NCBI RefSeq assembly: GCF_024496245.1
Contig: NZ_CP101740.1
Span: forward strand, 1,797,501-1,861,500
Source of the DNA: Sphingomonas qomolangmaensis
Lineage (GTDB): Bacteria > Pseudomonadota > Alphaproteobacteria > Sphingomonadales > Sphingomonadaceae
Length of the DNA: 64,000 nt
Reading direction: 5' to 3'
Position numbers and translations under genes: made by a program. Below, in pieces: positions 57,004-64,000 of the stretch (its first letter is position 1; every line of letters starts with the position of its first letter). The notes beneath the pieces are model-generated. The model did no database searches and was not told the DNA's origin. It saw only the letters and a program-made list of their open reading frames with translations.

Positions 57004-59406
57004 TCAGAACTTCACCCCGAAGGTCGCGAACACCTGGCGCGGGTTGCCGTAGAACGCGGTCACCACCCCCTCGCGCCCAAGCGCCGGGGTGATCCCGCCG
57101 CTCGCGGTGACCACCGGCAGCTGGTTCACCGGATTGCCGAGCGCAAAGATATAGCCCGAAGTGATGTAGCGTTCGTCGGTCAGGTTCTTGCCGTGCAACC
57201 CGATCGAATAGGCGCGATCGGGGCCGAAGCTGTAGTTGATGCTGGCATCGAACAGCGCATAGCCCGGCTGGTCCAGGAAGGGGTTGGGGATTTCGAACTG
57301 GGTGGTGTCGCTGCGATACGAAACCGTCGTCGATGCGTTGACCTCGCCCGGCCCGACCTGCGCGATCGCCCCCAGCGTTCCGCTCGCGGTCCATTCGGGG
57401 GTGTTCTGGATGCGGCGGAACTCTGCGACGTCGCGCCCGGTCGGGCCGACGAAGCTGTCATATTTCGCATCGATATAGCCCATCGTTCCCGACACCGTCA
57501 CCTGCGATCCCGGGCCCGCAAAGCCGCGGGCGAGCCGCGCGAACAGTTCGGCCTCGACCCCCTTGAAGGTTGCAGCGGCGGCATTGGTGGTGACGCCAGC
57601 AAAGCCTTCGAACACCCCGTCATTGTTGGCATCGACGCCGACCGATCCGGGCACCTGGACATTCTGGTAATCGGCATAGAAGCCGGTCAGCTGATAGGTG
57701 AAGCCGCGGTCGAACAGCGATCCCTTGAGCCCGACCTCGTAGCTGTCGACCTCTTCGGGATCGAACAGGAAGAAGTCATAGATGTCCTGATACTGGATCC
57801 CCGGCACGCCGTTGCTGTTGGGGGTGATGTTGGCGCTGCCGCGCGGATCGAAACTGCCGCCCTTGAAGCCCTTGGCGTACGAGGCATAGGCCAGCATGTC
57901 CTCGGTCGGCTTGATCGACACCGACGCGCGCGGGGTCCATTTCTTGAAGGTCGCCTCGCCGGTGAAATCGGTGATCGGCGCACCCAGGTTCACGCCGTTG
58001 CCGCCGAACGACGGATCGGCGCCGCCCAGCCGGTTGGCCTTGAAGATGTCCGACCGCCGCGAATCGCTGGTGTAGCGAAGGCCGCCCGCGATGCTCAGCC
58101 AGTCGGTGACGTCGAAGGTCAGGTCGCCGAACACCGACCACGTGTCGGTCCGCACGTCGCCCGCGGTCTGCTGGCCGAACCCCGCTGCCACCGGCAGCCC
58201 CAGCGCGGGCCCGGTGGTGGCCAGGATCACGTCGAACTTGGTCGAAGCCTCGGCATCGAGATAATAGAAGCCGACCAGGCCGTTCAGCCGGTCGCTTTCG
58301 TATAACAGCTGGAATTCCTGGCTGATCTGCTCGTTGCGATAGACTGCCGGCACGTCGACATCGACCGTGGGCAGCGCGTCGAAATCGATCGGGGTGAAGC
58401 TGCGGTCCTGCCGCCACGCGCTGATGCTGCGCAGCGTGAAGGCGTCGCTCAGCTGCGCGCTGACGTTCATCGTCAGCCCGCCCGCCTCGATATCGTTGGC
58501 CGGGTTGGCAAGGCCCGCGCGGGTGTCGAATTCGTCGTCGAGCACCGGCGCACCCGATTGCAGCCCGGGGATCAGTCGATGGCCGTTGCGCGCATTCGAC
58601 TTGTCATGCGTGTAATCGCCCGCGATCCGCACGAACAGGCGGCTGTCGGGGGTCTCGAATTCGATCGTGCCGCGGCCCGCCCAGATATCCTTGTTGTAGT
58701 TCTCGATCCCCAGATTGACGTTGTCGCCAAAGCCGCCGCGGCTAAGCCGCGCGCCGGCCAGCCCGATGCGGATGCCCTGGGTGATCGGCGCCGAGACGCT
58801 GACGACGCCATCGGCCTGGTCATAGCTGCCATAGGTGCCGCGCAGCCGCACCGAGAGTTCGTCGGGCAGCCGCCGGGTGACATATTTGATCGCGCCGCCG
58901 ATCGTGTTGCGCCCGTACAGCGTCCCCTGCGGCCCGCGCAGGACTTCGATCCGCTCGACATCGTAGATATCGAGCAGCGCCGCCTGCGGGCGGTTGAGAT
59001 ACACGTCGTCGAGATACAGCCCGACCCCGGCTTCGAAGCCCGGCACCGGATCCTGCTGGCCGACGCCGCGGATGAAGGCGGTCAGCGTCGAATTGGTGCC
59101 GCGCGACGGCTCGAGCGTCACGTTGGGGGTGGTCGTGCCGATATCCGACAGGTCGATCGCGCCGCGCGCTTCGAGCGCTTCGCCCGAATAGGCGGTGATC
59201 GCGATCGGCACGTCGAGCAGGCTTTCGGCGCGGCGGCGTGCGGTGACGACGATGTCCTGGTCGCCGAGCGCACCCTGGTCCTGCTGCGCATCCTGCGCTG
59301 CCTGGGTATCGGCGGCGTCCTGCGCCAAGGCGGGAACCGCCGACAGCGCGAGCGCGGCGGCCGAGAGTTTCAGCGCGATACGGATGTTCGAATGCAGGCG
59401 TGCCAT
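57004..59406 (-). CDS. TonB-dependent outer-membrane receptor
   Basis: An 800-residue receptor: signal peptide 1-29 (MARLHSNIRIALKLSAAALA ... ALAQ), TonB box near DIVVTARRRAESLL, plug domain with RGVGQQDPVPGFEAGVGLYL and IEVLRGPQGTLYGRNTIGG, and a 22-strand barrel ending in an aromatic residue (VFATFGVKF). It imports a large or scarce substrate with energy from TonB. The plug opening is of the type common among sphingomonad receptors for plant-derived or aromatic compounds. It is the first gene of a receptor-MFS unit and diverges from a TetR gene. Confidence 0.92.
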   Translation of the reverse strand: MARLHSNIRIALKLSAAALALSAVPALAQDAADTQAAQDAQQDQGALGDQDIVVTARRRAESLLDVPIAITAYSGEALEARGAIDLSDIGTTTPNVTLEPSRGTNSTLTAFIRGVGQQDPVPGFEAGVGLYLDDVYLNRPQAALLDIYDVERIEVLRGPQGTLYGRNTIGGAIKYVTRRLPDELSVRLRGTYGSYDQADGVVSVSAPITQGIRIGLAGARLSRGGFGDNVNLGIENYNKDIWAGRGTIEFETPDSRLFVRIAGDYTHDKSNARNGHRLIPGLQSGAPVLDDEFDTRAGLANPANDIEAGGLTMNVSAQLSDAFTLRSISAWRQDRSFTPIDFDALPTVDVDVPAVYRNEQISQEFQLLYESDRLNGLVGFYYLDAEASTKFDVILATTGPALGLPVAAGFGQQTAGDVRTDTWSVFGDLTFDVTDWLSIAGGLRYTSDSRRSDIFKANRLGGADPSFGGNGVNLGAPITDFTGEATFKKWTPRASVSIKPTEDMLAYASYAKGFKGGSFDPRGSANITPNSNGVPGIQYQDIYDFFLFDPEEVDSYEVGLKGSLFDRGFTYQLTGFYADYQNVQVPGSVGVDANNDGVFEGFAGVTTNAAAATFKGVEAELFARLARGFAGPGSQVTVSGTMGYIDAKYDSFVGPTGRDVAEFRRIQNTPEWTASGTLGAIAQVGPGEVNASTTVSYRSDTTQFEIPNPFLDQPGYALFDASINYSFGPDRAYSIGLHGKNLTDERYITSGYIFALGNPVNQLPVVTASGGITPALGREGVVTAFYGNPRQVFATFGVKF

Positions 59407-59479
59407 GCGGTATCCCCTCCTTGAAATGGGCGCCCGTCACTGCGGGTTGTGCCTCGTTGCACGACGCTATACTGAAACA

Positions 59480-59493
59480 TGAACCAGGCTTCA
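59480..59493. promoter_or_regulatory. Candidate TetR operator
   Basis: TGAACCAGGCTTCA, with TGAA/TTCA ends around six bases, lies in the 95-base gap between the receptor and TetR genes, just upstream of the TetR start. It is a weak palindrome and is proposed only from position. Confidence 0.3.
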
Positions 59494-59501
59494 ACTTAGG
59501 A

Positions 59502-60188
59502 ATGAAGAGGGGATCCAGATTGGTCGAAGGCGGGGCAGACGAGGGCGTTCTGGGCGAAGGCGCTGCGAGCGAGGCCAAGGTCGAAGGCGCCAGCGCGGGC
59601 AAGGAGCCGCGTACCGCGCGCGGTCGCCGGACGCTGCGCGCGATCCTCGATGCCGCGGCAATCGAATTCGGCGAGAGCGGGTTCCACGACGCATCGATCA
59701 GCGGGATCACGCGGCGCGCGGGCGTCGCGCTCGGCAGCTTTTACACCTATTTCGATTCGAAGGACGCGGTGTTCCGCGCGCTGGTGCGCGACATGTCGGC
59801 GCAGGTGCGCGATCGGGTCGCCCCCGCGATCCGCGCCGCGCCCGACGGCATCGCCGCCGAGCGCGCGGGGTTGCAGGAATTCATCGGCTTCGTGCGCCAG
59901 CACAAGGAAATCTATCGCATCATCGACGAGGCCGAATTCGTCGATCCCGACAGCTTCCGCCTCCATTATGCAACCACCGCCGAGCGGATCACCTCGCGGC
60001 TGCGCGCGGCCGCAGCGCGCGGCGATATCCGCGCCGATGTCGGCGAAGTCCATGCCTGGGCGGTGATGGGGATGAACGTGTTCCTGGGACTGCGCTACGG
60101 CGTCTGGAACGAGGACCGGCCGCACGAGGCCATCGCCGAGGAAGCCGCCGATTTCCTGCGCCATGGGCTCGCCCCCAGGCCAGGCTGA
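59502..60188 (+). CDS. TetR/AcrR-family transcriptional regulator
   Basis: A protein of about 228 residues. The helix-turn-helix is at about 42-85 (RTLRAILDAAAIEFGESGFH, ITRRAGVALGSFYTYFDSKD). The C-terminal ligand domain is of the larger TetR type. The first 35 residues are a low-complexity Glu/Gly/Ala extension. ATG 59502 and TTG 59520 are both possible; the TTG has the better ribosome binding site (AGAGGGG). The gene diverges from the TonB receptor-MFS pair and probably represses it. Confidence 0.85.
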   Translation: MKRGSRLVEGGADEGVLGEGAASEAKVEGASAGKEPRTARGRRTLRAILDAAAIEFGESGFHDASISGITRRAGVALGSFYTYFDSKDAVFRALVRDMSAQVRDRVAPAIRAAPDGIAAERAGLQEFIGFVRQHKEIYRIIDEAEFVDPDSFRLHYATTAERITSRLRAAAARGDIRADVGEVHAWAVMGMNVFLGLRYGVWNEDRPHEAIAEEAADFLRHGLAPRPG

Positions 60189-60220
60189 ACCGCGCTCGCC
60201 AGCCGCCGCGCGGCTATCGC

Positions 60221-60616
60221 CTAGGCGCGCTTTGGTGGCGACGCCTTCTGCTTGCGCGTCAGCAGTTCCTCGACCCGAAAGACGAACTCGTCGGGATCGA
60301 ACGGCTTCTTCATATAATCGTCGGCGCCGGCGAACCGCGCGAGTTCCTCGTCCTGCGCCCCGCGCCGTCCGGTCAGCATCATGATCGGCAGATCGCAAAA
60401 GGCGGGCATGTTGCGCAGTTCGCGCAGCACCGTCACCCCCGACATGCCCGGCAGGTTGCAATCGAGCACCAACAGGTCGGGTCGCCGTGTCTTGACGATC
60501 TGCAGCGCCTCGGCGCCATCCTGCACCAGCCCCGCAGCGTGGCCATAGGCCACCAGCACATCGCACGCGATCTGGCCAACAATCTCGTCGTCTTCCGCAA
60601 CTATGACACGCGCCAC
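60221..60616 (-). CDS. Single-domain response regulator
   Basis: A 131-residue receiver with acidic pocket Glu8-Asp9-Asp10 (VIVAEDDEIVG), phosphorylated Asp52 (LLVLDCNLPGMSG) and Lys in YMKKPFDPDEF; a short basic tail follows (LLTRKQKASPPKRA). No DNA-binding output. GTG 60616 with AAGGAA upstream is preferred; an ATG at 60673 would add 19 residues. No kinase lies beside it, so its partner is elsewhere. Confidence 0.85.
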   Translation of the reverse strand: MARVIVAEDDEIVGQIACDVLVAYGHAAGLVQDGAEALQIVKTRRPDLLVLDCNLPGMSGVTVLRELRNMPAFCDLPIMMLTGRRGAQDEELARFAGADDYMKKPFDPDEFVFRVEELLTRKQKASPPKRA

Positions 60617-60786
60617 GCTTCGTTCCTTGCTTGCATACTCGTAAATCCTGGCGCTGCCATTCGACACCTTCATGCCGCCGCACGCAACCGTACATCCGCC
60701 GCGGCGAAGCCTTGGGTCCGTTCGGGGACCGGCCGCCGCCTGTATCCGCTGCACCGCGCTAGCGTCGCGGGACGATCCGCGCCGTA

Positions 60787-61053
60787 TCAGCCTCGCTGCG
60801 TACGGCCGATCCGGTAGGGTCCGCGCCTTGATGCCAGCGCCTCGCCCTTCCAGCTGAGCCGCACCGCCCCCTCGGCGACCAGCCGATCCACCGCGGCGTG
60901 GACCGCGGGCATCGCCCCGCGCCAATCCGCCGCGTCGCCGGTTGCGGCGGCCAGGGCCCTGGCCACCTCGCTCGGGCATATCGTAGCACCGGGTGCGCGC
61001 CGGGCGAGCAACGCCAGCGTCGCGGCGCGGGAGGCGCTGGTATCGATCGTCAT
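60787..61053 (-). CDS. DUF3253 family small protein
   Basis: An 88-residue protein with the DUF3253 signature APGATICPSEVARAL, DWRGAMPAVHAAVDRLVAEG and VRLSWKGEAL, a winged-helix-like fold. It resembles a DNA-binding domain but its function is unknown. ATG 61053 has GAGG eight bases before it; an upstream ATG at 61092 lacks such a site. Confidence 0.8.
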   Translation of the reverse strand: MTIDTSASRAATLALLARRAPGATICPSEVARALAAATGDAADWRGAMPAVHAAVDRLVAEGAVRLSWKGEALASRRGPYRIGRTQRG

Positions 61054-61157
61054 CGGTCCGGCCTCGGTCCAAACCCATATTTGGTCCATCATGACCGACG
61101 TGCGCGAAGCCGCGGTGTAGGCGCGGGCCGACCTGCTCGAAGCGCCCGAATCGGCGC

Positions 61158-61799
61158 CTAGCTGACCGCCTCGATCACTGCGGCGCGCAGTTCGGGAATC
61201 CCCATCCCGCCTTCGCTCGACGTCACCAGGATGTCGGGGTGCGCCGCGGGGCGCTTGCGCACTTCCTCGATCGTCCGTTCGGTCACCTCGGCCAGCTCGC
61301 TCGCCTTCACCTTGTCGGCCTTGGTCAGCACGATGCGATAGCTGACTGCCGCCGCGTCGAGCATCTTAAGGATGTCGCGATCGACGTCCTTGATGCCGTG
61401 GCGCGAATCGATCAGCAACAGGCTGCGCTTGAGCGCCTGCCGCCCGCGCAGGAAATCATTCACCAGGAAGCGCCATTTGCGCACCACGTCCTTGGGCGCC
61501 TTGGCAAAGCCATAGCCCGGCATGTCGACCAGCCGGAACGCCAGCGGCTCGCCAACGTCGAAGAAGTTCAGCTCCTGCGTCCGCCCCGGCGTGTTCGAGG
61601 TGCGCGCAAGCCCGTTGCGGTTGGTCAGCGCGTTGAGCAGCGACGACTTGCCGACGTTCGACCGCCCGGCAAACGCCACCTCGGGCACCACCGGCTCGGG
61701 CATGTGCTCGAGCGCGGGCGCCGAGCGCAGGAACGCGATCGGCCCCGAAAAGATCTTCCGCGCCGCCTCGATCGCGTCGTCGTCGAAGGGCGACGTCAC
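61158..61799 (-). CDS. engB: Ribosome biogenesis GTPase EngB (YihA/YsxC)
   Basis: A 213-residue GTPase: G1 GRSNVGKS (45-52), G2/G3 TPGRTQELNFF and DMPGYGFAKAP, G4 LTKADK. EngB helps assemble the large ribosomal subunit. The start is GTG at 61799, overlapping the yidC stop by 4 bases (GTGA), so yidC and engB are coupled. Confidence 0.94.
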   Translation of the reverse strand: MTSPFDDDAIEAARKIFSGPIAFLRSAPALEHMPEPVVPEVAFAGRSNVGKSSLLNALTNRNGLARTSNTPGRTQELNFFDVGEPLAFRLVDMPGYGFAKAPKDVVRKWRFLVNDFLRGRQALKRSLLLIDSRHGIKDVDRDILKMLDAAAVSYRIVLTKADKVKASELAEVTERTIEEVRKRPAAHPDILVTSSEGGMGIPELRAAVIEAVS

Positions 61800-63499
61800 T
61801 TGGCGGGGGCCGTCTTGAGCGCCGGATGCTGGCGATACAGCCACCATTGTTGCGCCATCGTCAGCACGTTCGAGGTGATCCAGTACACCTGCAGCCCCAC
61901 CGCGAACGGCGCCATCACGAACATCAGCATCCACGGCATGATCGCGAAGACCTGCTTTTGCACTTCGTCCATCGGCGCGGGGTTCAGCTTGAACTGGAAG
62001 TACATCGAAATGCCCAGCAGGATCGGCACGACGCCGATCGCGATGAAGCTCGGCGGGGTGAACGCCAGCAGCCCGAACAGGTTGAGCGGGGTCAGCGGAT
62101 CGGGTGCCGACAAATCCTTGATCCACGCCACGAACGGCTGATGCCGCATTTCGATCGTCAGGATCAGCACCTTGTACAGCGCGAACATGATCGGGATCTG
62201 CAACAGCATCGGCAGGCAGCCCGCCAGCGGGTTCACCTTCTCGGTCTTGTACAGCGCCATCATCTCCTGCTGGAGCTTGGGCTTGTCCTCCTTGTGCTTC
62301 TCCTGCAGCGCCTTCAGCTTGGGCTGGATCGCACGCATGCTCGCCATCGACGCGAATTGCTTCTGCGCGATCGGGAACAGCAGCAACCGGATCGTCAACG
62401 TCAGCAGGATGATCGCGACGCCGAAATTGCCGACCAGCCGGAACAGCCAGTCGAGATAATAGAAGATCGGCTTTTCGATGATCCGGAACCAGCCCCAATC
62501 GATCGCCTTGTCGAACTGGACGATCCCCAGTTGCCCTTCGTAACGATCGATCAACCGCACTTCCTTGGCGCCCGCAAAGAAGCGCGCGGTCTGGGTCGCG
62601 GTGGTGCCGGGGGCGATCGTGACCGCATCGCGCTGCGCATAATCGGCCTGGAACTGGCCATTGGCGCCCGAACGCAGCTGCAGTTCGACCGGCGTCTGCT
62701 GGTCGGGCACCAGCGCGGTCAGCCAATATTGGTCGGTAAAGCCCGCCCAGCCGCCGGTGGTGGGGTAGCGCGTCGCCTCCTCGGCCACCTCGTCATAGTC
62801 GCGATACACCGCGCTGCCGTCGCGCACCGCGATCGGGCCGACATGCGCGACCCATTGGTCGACATCGGTCGAGGCGCCGCGCCGGCTGAGATACCCATAA
62901 GGGGTCACCGCGATCGGCGCCTGGCCGCCATTGGCGACGGTCTGGCGCGCGGTGAACATGTAATCCTCGTCGATCGACAGCTCGATCCGGAAGCGCTGGC
63001 CCTGCCCGTTATCGGCGTCGAGCGTGATCGGGCGGCCCGGCGACAGCACGTCGCCGGTGGCGCGCCAGACGGTATCGGCATCGGGCGCGGCAACGCTGCT
63101 CGATCGCCAGCCGAAGCCCGCGAAATAGGCGTTGGCGCTGCCCGCCGGCGACAGCAGCCGGATCGGCGGCGAGTTCTTGGCGATCGTCTCATCATATTGC
63201 TTGAGCACCAGATCATCGATCCGCGCGCCCTTCAGGTTGATCGAGCCCGACAGCGTCGGCGTGTCGATCCGCACCCGCGGCGATTCGGCGATCACTTCGC
63301 TGCGATTGCGCACCGCGGCGCCGGTATCGGCGGCGGGGTCGGCCTGCGGCTTGGGCAGGACGGTGGTCTTGCCGCCTTCGATCTTGGTCACCGGCGGATT
63401 GGCGGTCGGAAAGAAATATCCCGACACCAGCGGAAACCCGAACAGGATGAACGCCGCGAGCACCGCGAAGATCACGAAATTCTTCTGCTCTTCCTTCAC
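61796..63499 (-). CDS. yidC: Membrane protein insertase YidC
   Basis: A 567-residue insertase: N-terminal anchor helix (FVIFAVLAAFILFGFPLVSG), a large periplasmic domain (about 45-345), and the five-helix core with the positively charged cytoplasmic loop (KEDKPKLQQEMMALYKTEKV) and GCLPMLLQIPIMFALYKVL. It inserts and folds inner-membrane proteins, alone or with Sec. Start GTG 63499. It sits between yidD and engB as in most alphaproteobacteria. Confidence 0.96.
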   Translation of the reverse strand: MKEEQKNFVIFAVLAAFILFGFPLVSGYFFPTANPPVTKIEGGKTTVLPKPQADPAADTGAAVRNRSEVIAESPRVRIDTPTLSGSINLKGARIDDLVLKQYDETIAKNSPPIRLLSPAGSANAYFAGFGWRSSSVAAPDADTVWRATGDVLSPGRPITLDADNGQGQRFRIELSIDEDYMFTARQTVANGGQAPIAVTPYGYLSRRGASTDVDQWVAHVGPIAVRDGSAVYRDYDEVAEEATRYPTTGGWAGFTDQYWLTALVPDQQTPVELQLRSGANGQFQADYAQRDAVTIAPGTTATQTARFFAGAKEVRLIDRYEGQLGIVQFDKAIDWGWFRIIEKPIFYYLDWLFRLVGNFGVAIILLTLTIRLLLFPIAQKQFASMASMRAIQPKLKALQEKHKEDKPKLQQEMMALYKTEKVNPLAGCLPMLLQIPIMFALYKVLILTIEMRHQPFVAWIKDLSAPDPLTPLNLFGLLAFTPPSFIAIGVVPILLGISMYFQFKLNPAPMDEVQKQVFAIMPWMLMFVMAPFAVGLQVYWITSNVLTMAQQWWLYRQHPALKTAPAK

Positions 63500-63520
63500 G
63501 AAACTTCCCCGTTCGGAGCG

Positions 63521-63733
63521 TCAGGGAACCGGATCATATCCGTGCCCGCCCCATGGATGACAGCGCGCGATGCGCCGTGCGGCCAACCAGCCGCCTTTGA
63601 TTGCGCCATAGCGGCCAAGCGCCTCGATTGCATAGGCCGAACAGCTGGGCGCGTAGCGACACGTCGGCGGCAGGATACGCGAAGGCCCGATCTGCCACCC
63701 ACGCGCGATCAGGATGAGGACGCGCGCGATCAC
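63521..63733 (-). CDS. yidD: Membrane protein insertion efficiency factor YidD
   Basis: A 70-residue protein with an amphipathic N-terminal segment (MIARVLILIARGWQ) and the YidD core PPTCRYAPSCSAYAIEALGR and HPWGGHGYDPVP. It aids insertion by YidC. Start GTG 63733. It lies 21 bases before yidC. Confidence 0.93.
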   Translation of the reverse strand: MIARVLILIARGWQIGPSRILPPTCRYAPSCSAYAIEALGRYGAIKGGWLAARRIARCHPWGGHGYDPVP

Positions 63734-63761
63734 GCTACGCGCGCCGTCGCCGCCAGACGAT

Positions 63762-63866
63762 CGTCACCCGAGCGAAACCAATCGTCACCCCAGCGAAAGC
63801 TGGGGTCTCTCGCGATCGAAACGACGCGCTTGGGGCAAGAGACCCCAGCTTTCGCTGGGGTGACGG
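63762..63866. repeat. Palindromic repeat, family B, between rnpA and yidD
   Basis: A truncated unit (CGTCACCCGAGCGAAACCA at 63762) precedes a full one: left arm from 63783 (CGTCACCCCAGCGAAAGCTG), centre, and right arm ending GGGGTGACGG at 63866. It interrupts the otherwise compact rnpA-yidD junction. Confidence 0.85.
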
Positions 63867-63878
63867 GTATAGCGAGCC

Positions 63879-64000
63879 TCACCGCCGCACCTTGGCGCAA
63901 GCCTTGGCCAACTCACGCACCAGATCGGCATAGGGCCGCTCGATCCCCGAATGCCGCCCGATCAACACATGATCGGCGCCCGCCACCCCATGCTCGGGCA
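63879..64000 (-). CDS. rnpA: Ribonuclease P protein component, C-terminal fragment
   Basis: The last 40 codons lie in the window; the gene starts beyond the right edge. The peptide PEHGVAGADHVLIGRHSGIE followed by RPYADLVRELAKACAKV has the RnpA C-terminal pattern (...DYVLIGR...L...L). The RNase P protein assists maturation of tRNA 5' ends. Position before yidD and yidC supports the call. Confidence 0.85.
   Translation of the reverse strand, partial: PEHGVAGADHVLIGRHSGIERPYADLVRELAKACAKVRR

Overview
The window is a GC-rich stretch of an alphaproteobacterial chromosome, most likely from a Sphingomonas-like member of the Sphingomonadaceae. I infer this from codon use, from TonB-dependent receptor and DcaP-type porin genes, from the gene neighbourhoods (xerD-accA next to aroK-aroB; rnpA-yidD-yidC-engB), and from three families of short palindromic repeats of a kind I know from sphingomonads. 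I had no database access; taxonomy and family names are recognition from sequence.

Region by region: (1) 1-3.4 kb holds the start of an acyl-CoA dehydrogenase gene, a divergent LysR regulator, an MpaB-type (DUF2236) oxygenase and a HerA-like ATPase. (2) 3.6-12.9 kb looks like an acetate/organic-acid unit: a porin and an MHS-type permease diverge from acetyl-CoA synthetase, which is coupled to a LuxR-type response regulator; facing them is a very large transporter-fused hybrid histidine kinase (CrbS type). (3) 12.9-14.7 kb is a secreted M14 peptidase. (4) 14.9-25.8 kb is a propionyl-CoA to succinyl-CoA cluster on the minus strand: pccB, methylmalonyl-CoA epimerase, an enoyl-CoA hydratase homologue, methylmalonyl-CoA mutase, a haem-dependent N-demethylase-like protein, biotin synthase and the biotinylated pccA subunit. 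A PccR/ScfR-type regulator gene diverges from it. Repeats sit in most of its gene junctions, and one lies in frame inside pccA. (5) 26.7-28.2 kb is a more AT-rich, uncharacterised two-gene unit next to tRNA-Arg, laid out like a toxin-immunity pair.

(6) 28.5-32.2 kb is housekeeping: DUF1178, nitrilase-family amidase, glutaredoxin, ComF, a methyltransferase and MutT. (7) 32.2-32.7 kb has two short Flp-type pilins. (8) 32.8-40 kb has accA, xerD, a secreted 596-residue protein and a small membrane protein, divergent from aroK-aroB-DUF2256-DUF4403. (9) 40-44.5 kb is radA-cvpA-Fe/S scaffold-Kef antiporter-DUF423. (10) 44.7-50.1 kb has DUF2945, a glycosyltransferase, rarA, a secreted serine hydrolase with repeat-encoded N-terminal residues, a DUF429-like protein and tRNA-Thr. 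(11) 50.1-53.8 kb is a signalling patch with an orphan receiver and a CHASE3-PAS hybrid kinase with Hpt domain. (12) 53.9-60.6 kb has a GNAT-nitrilase fusion, a TonB receptor plus MFS transporter divergent from a TetR regulator, and a single-domain response regulator. (13) 60.8-64 kb has DUF3253 and the conserved engB-yidC-yidD-rnpA block, cut off at the right edge.

Many neighbouring genes overlap by 4 bases (ATGA, GTGA, TTGA, CTGA), so translational coupling seems widespread. The clearest theme is short-chain acyl-CoA metabolism: acetate activation next to propionyl-CoA carboxylation, each with its own regulator. The most unusual observations are the repeats that are translated as part of proteins and the AT-rich gene pair beside tRNA-Arg.
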